Assembly: GCA_023333625.1 (NCBI GenBank)
Contig: CM041641.1
Coordinates: forward strand, 2,063,068 to 2,127,067
Length of the DNA stretch: 64,000 bases
Source: Bothriochloa decipiens
Lineage: Eukaryota > Streptophyta > Magnoliopsida > Poales > Poaceae
Direction: 5' to 3'
The translations under genes and the position numbers were made by a program. This document shows, piece by piece, positions 13,574-26,054 of this stretch (position 1 is its first letter; every line of letters starts with the position of its first letter). The notes beneath the pieces are model-generated. The model did not search any database. It saw only the letters and a program-made list of their open reading frames with translations, and was not told the DNA's origin.

Positions 13574-14015
13574 AGCCTCGTACAGTGTAGATCGTAATTT
13601 TTTTCATACGCTGTGTCCTATGCTTGCCGCTGCATACTACTGTTCCTACTATGCTGCTGCTGCTGATCGGCTCTCTTCTTCCTCTAGGCTACGCTTGCTC
13701 ACTGGTGCTACCTGTGGCCTGTTTATCTGATCTCAGGCACGCGACGACATGACCAAACACAAGATGCGCACAAGACATGAAGGGTTTCACACGAAAACAA
13801 GAAGGGTTTCACACGAACAGTAAACAGTTGCGAATGGGAAAAAGAATAGCTTGTGGGCCTTCAGTTTTTTTTTAAGTTTAAAAATAGCAAACTGTTAGAG
13901 ACGCTCTTTTTTTTATTTCTCATATTATTTTAAGAGTTGACAAATCTCAAAATTTAACAAGTAAAAAATAACAAACTCTTAAAGATGGTCTATTAAGGCT
14001 TGCAAACTATTATCT

Positions 14016-14110
14016 GGTACTCCCTTTATCCTAAATTATAAAATGTTTTGACTTCTTTGATACATAATTTTTACTATGCAATTAGATATGTACTATGTCT
14101 GAAGTGAAAG
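14016..14110. repeat. Stowaway-like MITE fragment
   Basis: The segment starts TACTCCCTTTATCCTAAATT and continues with the ATTATAAAATGTTTTGACTT type of sequence that begins many grass Stowaway MITEs. The other terminal repeat is missing, so this is a one-ended remnant. Confidence 0.5.
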
Positions 14111-14773
14111 CAATGTATCTAAAGTAGAAATAGAAAATTGTTCTATTGAATGCAGAAGTTGGCATTTTCTCAGATGTATGTATATGTGGGATTGTGGTAA
14201 TAGTGCTGCCTGTGGGTCCACATGGGCGCATTGTGCTCGTAACAACATTATCGCGACACGTAACTCATCGACATGTTACTCTGGCATCACAAATTATCGA
14301 TCAAGTTTCACGTTTGTTGCTGCTGCTTACAAACGACAGCTACATACAATGGCAATATTCAATCTTGCAACACACGCGCAAACGTCACTCGTCTACCTCG
14401 AACCGCACCATAGGTATCAGGCACAGCAGCACAGGTTAGGAACATCAGCAGTTGACCAAACTAGGAAGTATAGCACTCTTTCCTCCAGCAAAAATGAACT
14501 TCATGATAGTCAGGATACAGCAAAAACTAAGAGTATATACTTCTGAGAAATGTTACATCAAAATTTGTGGACAGCGACCAGTCATTGGAACTTCATCAGA
14601 AAGTCCAAACCCTGGCCACGTCCTTCAACCCACCTGTGTGTCTCCTTTCCTTTTTTTTTCAGATATAAAAGGCATCCTCCTGACCTCTGACGATGGTATT
14701 TCTCGCTGGACCAGAGCTCCAGGTCAAAGAAGGTTCTGTGTGGTAGACCCAATTTCAAGGGAATACCTTAAGT
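14110..14773. other. Spacer downstream of the NAT10 gene
   Basis: Holds the presumed 3' UTR of the minus-strand NAT10 gene next to its stop codon at 14774. Beyond that I see nothing assignable; frames at 14146-14546 are not family-like. Confidence 0.4.
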
Positions 14774-17700
14774 CTACAACCTCTTCTTTTTTGACTCGGA
14801 TCTGCCACCATCCACTACTTTCCGTTTCGATTTGCCTGATTCCTTATGCTTCTCTTTCTTGTCCGCCTTTGTTTTGTTGGACTTCACACTGATGATGCCG
14901 CTTGCAGACACCTTGGTGTTCTGCAGGGCCTTCTCAATCTCATTGTCGTCACCAATTCCATACTTCTGCAGAATCTTTGGGTCCACAGGAGCTTCATTTG
15001 CGGCTCTTCTCCGTTCCTGAGATTATGCCCATATGGCGTTGACATAAGCGTCAATTAAGGGGAAAAACCTACATGCTTGGTTTTATGAAAGCAATGTCTA
15101 CAGACCAGTGAAAAAACTAGCTGGCATGATTGCCTTTTTATATGAGAATAGAGTAGATCAAAATCATATACACAATTGTAGCTATACTGAAGCTAGAATT
15201 CGATTTTCTGCACAGGACAGCTTTGGGTTCTTGAAAAAAGAAAGAAAATTATACCTACTCTCATCCATTTCAAAGTCGCTTTGACTTTTTTTGGTCCATC
15301 CATTTTACTATGTATCTAGACATATTATTATATCTAGATGGTAGCAAAAAGGATGTACCCAAAAAGTCAAAACGACTTACAATTTGGAATGGAGGGAGTA
15401 TTACAGTATCAAGTATATGCATATAATTATGGTCCCTCAAGCCTCAAGGTTCATGGAATTCTTCGGTCATCCTTTTTTACTTAGTACCAAGCTCAGAATT
15501 ATAAGTATTTATTTATTGATGGCAGTTTGAATTCTCACCTCAACTTCCTTGGCTGCTTCTGCAAGGTCCTCATCCATTGATTTGCTAAGAGGGGGCATTG
15601 AAATCTGGGTATAGCAACAAAGTATGAGCAAGGTAAAGCATCAAGCTTGCGACAAAGCAAAAGAAAGGTGTTCCAGAGTATGTTCATAAAAATTTCATGT
15701 GACTACTGTAATGCACTAGCTGCATGCAATGTTTTATGAATAGAAATTTACAGGAAGAAACTAAATATATTTTATCACCTCTTTCAGTCGAGGTAAGGTT
15801 GCTTCAATTTCTTTTCCTGCAATGTTATGAAGGTAAGCATACAACTTCTTCATTGTCTTGATGAAGTTTGATAGAATCTGTTCCCTTTCTATTCCGAGTT
15901 CTTCCTGTCATAAATAAATTAGAGAACAGCTGTAAGAAATCTTGATGAGAATGCCAAGTAATTTGGACTTGCTTTAGATTAAACATGAGCTCACCTTTAC
16001 AGTGCCTATGTCTTTGTCCTGCAGACCCATACAGAACAAAACAGCTGCTTGGGCACCATGCAATGACACTGGAACCCTCTCCGAAAAATACTGGTGTGCA
16101 AGGATGGGTACAAGGTCCAGAATCTGGAATACCAAACGTATTGAAAGTTGGAGTGATGTTTCAGATGCAAAAGACAATTATTTTCACAGCACACCAGGAA
16201 TATATACTCTGCAAATGCATCAAAACTACATACACCTTATCTTCGGGATTGGATAATTGTGTTTCTTACCAGATGATAATCGACTAAATTGTTTGAATAT
16301 GCTTCTAGCCGTTTCATGTCATGTGGCGATAGCATGTCTCCCAATAACTTTGAGATGCTACTATTATCATATTCTGAAGGCTCATGGTTTGAGTAATTAA
16401 TCTTCGAGGCCAAGACACTAGAAAATTTACAAAAGCAAAAAATTAGATGCAGAAAATTTTCTGTGCTAAGGTGATTTGAATGTTCATACCTCATTGCAAG
16501 CTTAAAATCGAGATGCCGGAAAGAAGTTCCCAAAAGCCGCCTGAATCTTTGTCTGAAATCTGAACATAGCTTCCAAATTTAGCTAGATCACCAAAAATAA
16601 GCCTTTTGCGCAAAAGAATGATGTAAGAAAAACAAAACACCATCTGTGCATCTAAGAATAGATAGATTAAAACCCATTTTTTACTGAACTTGAGGTCACA
16701 CTAAGAAGCTTCAGCAAGAAATGTAAATGAGATCGAACAAAACATGATAAATTAATACCTTGATAAAATGGATCCAAAAATCCACATTTGTTTGATTCAC
16801 TAACTTCGATGTCATCACTATTTAAGGGCCTCAACACCATACAAGTATGCTCACCAGTAACAGCACTCTGGGAAAAAAAGAAATAGCAATAAGCACAACA
16901 GAAGGTGAAACATCAAGTTCGGTAAATCTGTTATGCCAAGTCTGGTTAGATATCATTTACAGGAATTTGGCCAACATAGAACGGATAGAAGTTGTGCTTC
17001 CGCCAAAAGCGGAAAAGCTCTTGTGTTAGTCCGAAAGATACGCCAAGATAATGGAGCTTCTCAGGACGACGACCACGAAGAGGAACAAGGAGTGGCGGAA
17101 GATGTGCTCTAGGTTTTATGCTCTCTTCTAGCAGTGAAGCCTGAAACAGCATGTACCAAGTTAAAAGTTGTTATACCAGTAAAAAAATACCGTGCCAATA
17201 TACTATAGACCCAAGTGATAACATAATTATTATATGTCAAATCCTTTTTACACCTTTATTTGCCAGCAGAAGAAGAATAATGTTATAGTTGGTAATACAA
17301 TAAAACAGAAGGGTATATGTAATGCTAAATATCCAAAGGAAGGACATATAACAAATTCACTATTCATAACTTTCATGAGGAAAAATAGAAAAAAATGACA
17401 TATAATTATAGTCCCTATATTTATAGTCCCTATTGGACTTGTCTTCCAAACAAAACTAGGAGTCCTTATATATTTGGACATCTCCTTTCCTATCAAATTG
17501 ACTTTATTTCCTAAACAAACTCAATCTCTTTTCCTAAGCAAAACTCAATCTTTCTACTCCGGATTTCTCTTGGGAGAAGGGAATCAAGGGGGAGCAGGGG
17601 CCACGTCCCTCTCCTCGCGCACCTCCCAGATCGAACATGTGACAAAAGTCAAGGAATGCAACTTGAATTATATTATGGATGGATACAACCAAATATATTC

Positions 17701-20700
17701 ATAATAGAAAAGGCTGTATTGATAGCTATACGCCTGGACCACCTGGCAAACAATCGTATACTCCATATTATACAGTATAAAACAAATGAAAACATGTGTT
17801 ATTTTTCTACCAAATATTTTATCTGTAACAATATAATTTAATTAGTAACTAGTGCCGTACAGTTTGCAGAAGTTAAAAATAAAATAGCAATAGTAATAGA
17901 AGGTATGTGAAATATATCCAAGTTCCTTTGTAAGCTTAGTTTTAACTATTTCAATTTCTGTAATATATTTCAATTTATGTAATATAAGAATGAAAACATT
18001 TGAGCGTAATATTGAGTACAAACAGCTTTCCATTCAAACCTTCTCTGCAGTTTCAATAATCTTCACTTCAGGCTCTTCTGTTTCCTCCTCATCGTCATCC
18101 AAATTTATCATTTCACCTTCATAGTACCTTGAATAAAAAAAGGTAGCAATCAAATAAAATAAAAACAGCTATAGTTGTATTAGATAGTTCAGTTATAAGT
18201 CCTTTTTCAGATAATGTGACACACAAAAGAGAAGTTATGAATATATTTCCAAGAAATACTTATGCACAAAAGTTGCACATGGGTAAACAAGTGCCGCTAA
18301 GGTTGGAAAACATTTAATACAGGAAAACAGGGGGATTGGATGTCACAACAACGGTTAAGACTGTAAGGGTTGTGTTTGCTTTGGAATCAAAAACAAAGCA
18401 CCAATAATCCATATATCAGATGCAAAGTAAAGCGGTGTAAAGACAATTTAGAATCAGAATCAAAGCACCAGTAATCATTATATGCCATAAGGATGCAAAT
18501 TGAAGCAGTGTAAAGAAAAGTACCTTGTTAGAAGGTCCACAGCAGCTGAACCATACCCAAGCTACATTAAGCAAAGAACATAGAATGATATATAGGATGA
18601 TGTCAGTATATGCAGTCAAAATCACATAAACATAAAAAGAGCATACCCTCAAGGCGCTAGGATGGACAGCAATTCGCACTATACGAGCTCCTGAGAGACT
18701 TGGAAATACATTGTCTTGGAACTGTTCACAAAATTTCCATGGTATTTGATCACCGGAAGGTGAACGGCCCTCACTTAGGCTTTTCATAGCTGACTTTCGA
18801 GATATTTGTCCTTCCAAACAAACCTGAAAATACAAATTAAAATCTTAGATATTTATGTATTACATGACACATAGTATGAAATAACCCTAAAATAGGCCAA
18901 GACAAATCTATAGTATGAAATAACCCTAAAATAGGCCAAGATAAATCTAATCTCAAGATCAAACTGAAAGTGTAGATCATGGTGGAATATGAAACATGTT
19001 AGTGGCCTTGGTGCTTGAGTAGAATATCTTAGATTGAAGCCAACAGCTAAGAATGCTAGTTCTCATAGTGACACCAAAAGGATTAACTCAAAACAAAAGT
19101 AAATTAGGTCAATGAGATATAACTATAAAAAAAAACTAAATGTTGCTGCACTTGGAGTCTATGTTAGGAGAAATACTATGCATATATGTGGCAATGGTTC
19201 ATGTGACCCAGTGCTGTAGAGTTGAAGAACCTAAGGGTTTCTCCAGTGGCAGTGAAAAAGCGAGCCTTGAACTGATGTGGAAGCGAACCATACGAATCAA
19301 ACTACGGGAGTATCCAATGCATGAAAGGTGAGAGAAGAATCAGCTCTTGTTTATGAGCCGGTGCAAGCGCGTCAAATATTATATTTTGGCTGCCGAGGCT
19401 TGTCCATAGGTCTACTTGAAGACATAGTTGCACTATTTTCTTCACTCATAACTTAAATCTTGTTGTGGGGATTACTTGTGGAGTGATCGCCCTAGAGTAA
19501 CTTTGTATAGTGTACACCATGTCTGTGCACATGGTGGCAATGAATCAACACAACCAGTGCATCAGGCAACAATGAGAAGAACCAGGAGCAAATTTCAAAA
19601 TAAAATCCGAAGGAATTAACTCAAGAAAGTTATCAGAACCTGGATTACACACAGGATATCAGGGAGCTTGTTTGTGGTATCATCAACAGGGCCTATCAAA
19701 CAAGGAAACGCAAGTAAGTACTGCACAATAATAGTATCACATTGAACATCTATAACTGCAAGAGGATCAGTCATATACCAAGCAATACAAACAAATGATG
19801 TGCTGGTGCATCCGCCATTAATTGCAAGTCATTGGGAGAATTTTTGTAGTGGGAAGCAACATAAAGTGTCATCATCCGCTGAAAACATTAATGAGACCAT
19901 TATCCATTTAGGAAGATGAAAATACATTCTGCTTCAATTTATATAATTGTTTTAAATATTAGCAACCTAATCTCCCAAATATATGAATGGAGAATGCAAA
20001 AAGGAATGTTGTTGATCTGTACCTGTAAAAATATCTCACTCTCCTTGTGATACGAGAAAAGTGTGTCCCGGTTGACATAGTACAGATCACATTCTGTTGG
20101 GTGAGGTAGCCTAAGAAGAGACCATAATTCTTTTTTGAAATACTGTGAATTTGGACAACAAAAAGTAGGTATTCGGATGATGCTTACTTGCTGATATTTG
20201 GAATGGAGTTTGCAAGGTCCAAACAAAGTAAGTCATTAAGCCAGGTCTCAACAGGATCACCAGAGGCATATCTAATAGATTCGTTCAATTCAATTTTCTT
20301 AAAGAGCCTACCTACATGACGAAACAAAGTATACTATAAATGCAAAACAAGAAAAATCAAGATTTCTTCCAAAAAGTAGTACACTGAAATTGAAAACTTA
20401 AACGACTCTTACTGGAATTAGATCCATTAGATTTAGCAGATGGCAGGCTTTGGGATTCTAGTTGCTGGAGAAGCTTCAGGGACAATGATCGACCTGTACC
20501 TTCATACCTACAACACAAAATCATCATGGCCGATTACACCCATGACTGAATTATGATACCATATGAAGTAACTGAAAACATACCCATTGACAGTGGAAGA
20601 GAGGAAAACAAGGTATGGACCAAGCATGGACTTAACAATTGGTAATGGAATAGCAGCAGCTTCATCAATAACAAGGAGTTCCACTTGAGAAAGCTTTCCA

Positions 20701-23642
20701 TGATCATTTGGTCTCAGATACTGCAAACATTAGCAACTCTAAGAGCCAGGTAAACTCATATTAAGCAAGGTGAGTAGTTACAAAGCAGTTTTCTTCATAA
20801 GTACATTAATTCAAAATAGATGGAGAAATATAAGCTTTGCAAGGATGATGCATTTTAAGAAAACTCTCAAACCCTGGCCTCATCCTATAGGACCGCAACG
20901 TAACCTGGGCTGGCGACCGCTGCCACTACCCCCAGGCAGGACTGTGCCGTTGACACAGGACGGCGCCCTGCCACTATTTTTTAGGGGAGGCAATGTAAGG
21001 GGATTTTTTTTCCAAGCCAGGATTTGAACCCCGGCTGGCTGTTACTACTACTCGATGTCCAGCCACCGTGTTGCTAGTAGAGCCTTCTGCCTCTAACAAT
21101 TAATAACAGAAGCACCATTACTATGGTCCACAATGATGATCATCATAATAGTTAAAAATGTGCATTGCACTTGCTTAAACAGCATCTAAACAAGTTATTA
21201 TTTTACAACATCTTGAGAAATAATTACTGTTTGCCCTCCCTGACGAACTTGAGACTAAGTAATAAAATTTAAGCCCTCCAAAATGGGAACCAGCACCTAA
21301 ATTTCAAAGGAAGGCTATAGAACACATGAGCTGAAGTCGGTTCCCGACTTATCTGCAAAGTGAGCTTCAGGATGGAGCATCATCCTGGGTGCTTTGGATA
21401 GGACTATCAAACACAAATGGTACGCTTGGCAAGCAATCAAGTAATTACCTGGATTGTCTGACGATGTTGCTTATAGACATTTATTTGAATTGTTGCTTTC
21501 TTCAGTTCTGGATCAGCACTCTTCACCACATCATAATGCAAATGCTCCTGAAAGAGGAAAGAAGATGCATTAAAAATTTAAAAACACATGTAAAGAACAC
21601 AGCTACACTTTAACAACAAAACCAAATAGCAGAAAAGCACCTTGTACTCCAATGCACTTATTCCCTTGCACACAAAGTCAAACAGAGTTTTTAAGTTCTC
21701 TGGACTTGGAGCGGTGACAAATATATTTGAATACCTAAGAAATCAAACAATTAGCACTAAGAAGATTAGCACATTTGACTCAATATTCCATTGGGTTGAG
21801 TTTTACCCAGCTGCTACGGCTCCAGCAATGGCAAGACCAAGGGCTGCTGATTTACCACGTCCACGAGCAGCAAGCAAAGCAACCGTACTCCTCAGGGACT
21901 TGTCCAAAATAGAGTCAAGAAAGTTGATGACAGCTTTACCCTGCAAGTGACTTTAAGCATCAACATATTTGTGAAAATATTGATAGGATCAGCATCGAAC
22001 TGCACCTGATCCATTGTGCAGCACTTTCCAATTAAAGGACCAACAGGAAAGTCTTCACGAAATTGATCCTTGAGGTCTTTCAACTCCCTCTCCCGTTCCG
22101 ACAAACCCTCAGAATCCTAGTCACATGATAAAATATGCACATTGCAGAGGAATCAAATGAATGATTTACAGAAATAAAATCTCCAAGATATTCACCAGAA
22201 ATTGGAAAACTCAGCAGAGCCATTCATCATAGGATAAAAGATAAGTCCTATTAGAAAAAAAGGAATGCTTAACATACCAATAAAGGAATGGAATTAAGCA
22301 CCCATACCTCATTGTTTGTAACTGGTTGTATGAATTTCATGTGAGATGATATTGGCAAAATGTTAAGTTCATCATCCATCACAACACATGCTTTGCATGA
22401 TGCTATAGACAGCAAGAACCTCTCATTGAACCTTGCGGACGCTTGAGTATGAGACTCCGTACGAAACCTTTCATGGACATCCTGTTGGCACAGAAAGAAC
22501 CAAACTCAAAAAATCTAATTCAAAATGGGGCATGGGGCAGGTGGTATAAAGATTCTCCATTCTTAATAGACAACATGTAGCCAAAAAAACCATTAAAACT
22601 ATCGAGTTCCTTACTTAATTGAGTGTGTATGACTGTATGGGTGAAAGAGAAGTAAAATAAAGAGGGGAAATGAAACTCACCATGACCATTGCATAGAGGC
22701 TGGTGAGCGAGGACAGCGAGCGAAGCAGCAGGATTATCAAACCACCACCCTCAACTGTCTCAATGGTCCGTGCAAGAATGTTAGGCGTCAGCGCCTCAAA
22801 GTCCTGAAGCATCATCAACAAAGAAAATTGAGCAACAAGGAAGCCAAGGATGGCAGTCTCAACCAAATGTAATAGAAGAGAAGCTCCAGGCAGAACCTGC
22901 AGTATGCACATGCCGAACGTGTTACCAAGGACCCGCTCAGAGTCTTTGTAGAGGCAGTATGTAATGTCTGAGGTCTCCATGAAGAGGGAGAACGGGTCGG
23001 CCTTCTCAGGGTCCAGGAGACCCCGCTGCATGAGCTTCTTGATCTGCTTGCCGCGCTTCTTCTTGTGGCTACAGTACAGGATGAAATGGAGGACAAGGAA
23101 GTAAGTAAATAGTGCAAGCCGCATGGTCTCAGACAATTCATTCACCAACTGAACAACGAGTATGGGCGTGTTTGGATACACATATGGTCGGGGCTAAACA
23201 TTAGCCCAAATTAGCTATGGCTGGCTAGCTAGTTGGCTAACAACGTTGATGACTTGACTAAAAATTTAGCCCACCTAGTAGCCGCCCTCTTGTTTGGATG
23301 CACTAGAGCTAGTTTTGAATAAATTTAGCTGTTTGGGAGTAGTAATTAGCCCTTGTATACAAACAGGCCCATAATAAAGCAAGCGTGCGGCGGCGGCGGC
23401 GGAGTAAGACACAGCCAGCGGCAAGGGCAAGGGCATCATCATCACCTGCTGATCTCGAGCTTGTCGCGGTAGCACCAGAGGACGGAGGGGCGCGACTTGA
23501 CGCGGGACTTGGTGAGCATGTAGTTGAGGTTGACGATCTGGTCGCGCGACTTGTCGCCGACGATGACGAACATGGAGCGCTGCCGCTGCCGCACGCCGTT
23601 CTCGATCAGCGTGCGGATGCGCTCATCCACCTTCTTCCTCAT
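14774..23642 (-). CDS. NAT10: RNA cytidine acetyltransferase (NAT10/Kre33 type), 25 exons
   Basis: Nuclear/nucleolar enzyme that uses ATP and acetyl-CoA to make N4-acetylcytidine in 18S rRNA and, with an adaptor, in tRNAs. Exons (minus, 5' to 3'): 23642-23446, 23068-22897, 22803-22681, 22481-22308, 22116-22006, 21940-21807, 21734-21641, 21547-21449, 20720-20584, 20507-20413, 20311-20188, 20110-20023, 19878-19779, 19692-19640, 18823-18647, 18561-18524, 18127-18040, 17140-16961, 16867-16759, 16559-16490, 16417-16270, 16123-15995, 15904-15779, 15604-15539, 15016-14774. All junctions are GT-AG and the phases sum to 1024 residues, the usual plant length. It opens MRKKVDERIRTLIENGV. Walker A is ARGRGKSAA (about 284-292), Walker B VIDEAA (about 385-390), and the GNAT acetyl-CoA loop LGYGSAAV (about 627-634). 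A Lys/Arg-rich tail should act as a nuclear signal. It looks intact and functional. Confidence 0.95.
15258..15398. mobile_element. Stowaway MITE in NAT10 intron 24
   Basis: A 141-bp element with inverted termini (CTCTCATCCATTTCAAAGTCG at the left, AATTTGGAATGGAGGGAG at the right) flanked by TA on both sides, the Tc1/mariner-type target. The internal CTTTGACTTTTT and AAAAAGTCAAAACGAC are also inverted. It lies between exons 24 and 25 and does not touch splice sites. Confidence 0.8.
18862..18945. repeat. Two-copy tandem repeat, about 43 bp
   Basis: ATAGTATGAAATAACCCTAA followed by AATAGGCCAAGA occurs twice in succession inside a NAT10 intron, nearly identical, so the duplication is recent. Confidence 0.8.
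20868..21095 (-). mobile_element. Possible tRNA-derived SINE in a NAT10 intron
   Basis: On the minus strand the segment carries GGGGTTCAAATCC (21020-21032), a good RNA polymerase III B box, and about 40 bp upstream TGGCTGGACATCG, a partial A box. The rest is GC-rich and unlike the surrounding AT-rich intron between exons 8 and 9. No clear target duplication was found. Confidence 0.4.
23164..23370. mobile_element. TIR MITE in NAT10 intron 1
   Basis: The ends GGGCGTGTTTGGATAC and GTATACAAACAGGCCC are imperfect inverted repeats about 207 bp apart, and the inside has repeated TTAGCC/GGCTAA motifs. This is the layout of a short non-autonomous DNA element. The flanking duplication is unclear, so the superfamily is open. 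Confidence 0.65.
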
Positions 23643-23686
23643 CCTGACGCCGCTCCTACCTGCTGGCGCCGGCGGCGGCTGCTTCC

Positions 23687-23733
23687 CGGGGGGGGTGGGG
23701 GTGGCGGCCCCTGCCCCCCCCCCCCCCCCCCCC
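23687..23733 (-). other. G-tract in the presumed NAT10 5' UTR
   Basis: The plus strand has a run of 20 C at 23714-23733 and a nearby GGGGGGGG-T-GGGGG stretch at 23687-23700. On the NAT10 sense strand the former is a poly-G run about 70 nt upstream of the start codon, if transcription starts that far out. Long homopolymers are also where sequencing errors concentrate. Confidence 0.6.
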
Positions 23734-23759
23734 TTAGGTAGGGTTTAGCCGCCTCGCAA

Positions 23760-26054
23760 GCGCCGGCGTGAATCGGTGAAGGCGCAGGCGGGAGAACGGA
23801 GAAGGGGGTGATTGACGGGAGCGTGGACGGCGGGATGGAGGCGCGCGGGGGCTGCTTCCACGGTTGAGATTGCCCCTTAGTTTTTATTAGGGAGCGCGAT
23901 ACTGGGCCGTAGATTGTCGGAAAAAAATATACCGGGCCGTAGATTGGTCTGGGCTTTTTTAAGCGCAGAGCAACTCTCCCATTCCCTTTCTTTTTTTTCG
24001 GCAGCCTATATAATGAGACAAAACATTAGTTTTGTTGTTTTGGATTCGTTGAACGTATCAACGCCTTTCACACCGATGCACAAACAATATATTGCATTTC
24101 ATCATCAAAGGATTATTATACATGCATGACATACATAGGATCCATGGCATAATCTAAGAAACTTTATGGGCAATAAATTTATTTAAAAATCGGAGTAAAT
24201 CATGTTGAACCAAAAAAAACTCGGACCCATAGCATGCAATGGAAAAAAAAAATACATGCGGGGCAGATTATTAAGGGTCAATTTTGACTTTGGGATGAAC
24301 CTAAATTGTAAATTATGACGCAATCATCGATGATCCTGAGTTCCTGACTGCAGACCGGCCGGTGCGCGCGGGCGTGTGACGTCGTCGGCGACCTGTGGCT
24401 GTGGATGCCCGCTCGACACGGACGACCACTGCGGCTCGCCGGCGGGCGCCCAACCAAGTCGTTGGCGTTATTCGCACGATCCGACAGCGCGACGACGGCT
24501 CCTGCTCTCGGCCTCTCGCCAACAGCTCTGTTCCTGCATCCAGGCCATACCGCGACGACAAACTGCTCTGTTCTTCTCCGAGAAAAGAAAACAAGGCACG
24601 GCAACTGGGTCCCGGCGGCGACGTGTCCGGCCAGCGTCCCGGCGCGCATACGTATCCGGCCAAACCATCTCCGTTTGCCCACGTCGGGCCTTCTCCCAGC
24701 ACACGTTTCTGTTTCATGCATGTTTGGCCCCCGGGCGTCGAGGGCGTGACTGCTGGCTGATGCTTACAACTTCGAAATGAACTGATGTTGGTTTCTGAAA
24801 TGAGCTTATTTAAATTTACCTAATGCAGGTTTAGGCAGGAATGGAATGGAGATGGGTTGAGGAGCCATCTATTTGTACCTGGTAATGACAGGAGTAGTTG
24901 ATGGAGCCAAAGAAAGGAAGCACAGAAGCAAAGGTGCAGCTCGCACATCATATCACTCGAGCTCAAGGAAAATGTACCGATCTCATATAATCCCATACGC
25001 CAACAATACCTTATATAAGCGACCTAATTTGGCAGGTGCGAACTCATCAGAAAGGAGGACCGCGGAGTCGCAATCCTGTCCTACTTCATCAATTTCAAAA
25101 ATATCTTACATGGCACTTTGTCGATCCCCTCCGAAGTTTTCAAAGAATGTTAACAGCGTCCTCGGTGGCTTAGCGAATTCATTAGGTGACAAGTTTTGTA
25201 TATTATGAAATATACAGGTAGAAGCAAATAATATGCTAGTAACTCTAAGGTTTTTCTTGGCCACATTAGATAAGGACCATATATTTTTTATTCTTGAGAC
25301 TACCACTAACTCTAAGCAGGTACCATCATTCATGTTTACAAGTGTCCCTCCTCTGCAGTTCCACACGTATGCCAACCTAATGCCCCTACGCCGCATCTCT
25401 AGCCCCTACCATAGGTGCCACCCTAGGGTTGACTCCACGCTCATCCTTTGTCCTTACATAGCTCCCCATCCTCTACCGCTACCTACCTCCCCGCCCTCGC
25501 ACATCCGACCGGTGGCACCGTCATGGGTGGATTCTAGGTGTCATCGCGCCGGTCTGTTTCGATTCTGTGTCCTTAAGACTTCAATTAAAATTACCTACCT
25601 ATGCTATGCCGTCGTCTCACTTTATGACATGCAATTAAAATTATTTTCACGGGCCATATTGCCAAAACGTTGCGTGTATTTACAGAAAACGGTTTCATTT
25701 ACAGAAAACGGTTTCTTCCCAAGCGAGCGAATCAGCTGAGGTGAAACTCTGGATTCTATGGCCAGCGTGGATACACAAAGCCCCTTCTCCTCCGCATGCT
25801 CCATATTTTAAATTCCGTCCCCTGGTGCGCGCTGCCGCTGTAGCTCTGCTCAGTCCCACTCCATCTCCGGAAGGAGACGAAGAAAAACCCCCAACCAATC
25901 ACAGCCAAGTATCGTCTCAAGGTCTCGCCGTCTCGGCTCAGGTCGGGGGTCCCGAGATTTTGGTATCCCTGCTCCTGGGATCTCCAGCTCCAACCAAGTT
26001 CTTTAGCTCGATTCAATTCGTTGCTGTGTGGGCGTCTCTCTCTCCCTGCCCGAG
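23760..26054. other. Divergent intergenic region between NAT10 and SPS2
   Basis: This must hold both promoters, as the genes point away from each other. 24313-24760 is a CpG-rich block with overlapping long frames on both strands; none is recognisable, and long frames are expected in such composition. 25740-26054 is probably the SPS2 promoter and leader. No transposon ends were seen. Confidence 0.5.

Larger units (their letters stand above)
6815..13995. repeat. Possible older TIR element split by the copia insertion
   Basis: Just left of the copia element (6815-6905) and right of it (13880-13992) are AT-rich segments that are imperfect inverted copies. The left has ACATCTCCAATAATTTGCTATC and a second copy with ACTCCAACAATTTGTTATC; the right, reverse-complemented, has ACCATCTTTAAGAGTTTGTTATT and GCGTCTCTAACAGTTTGCTATT. 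This layout suggests terminal and subterminal repeats of one DNA element whose interior (6960-7306 and 13579-13870) was split by the retrotransposon. I could not find a clean target duplication. Confidence 0.35.

Noticed and set aside
24278..24780. Several overlapping frames of 110-147 codons on both strands
   Set aside because: Frames open in four or more phases at once, which reflects lack of stop codons in GC-rich DNA, not coding.
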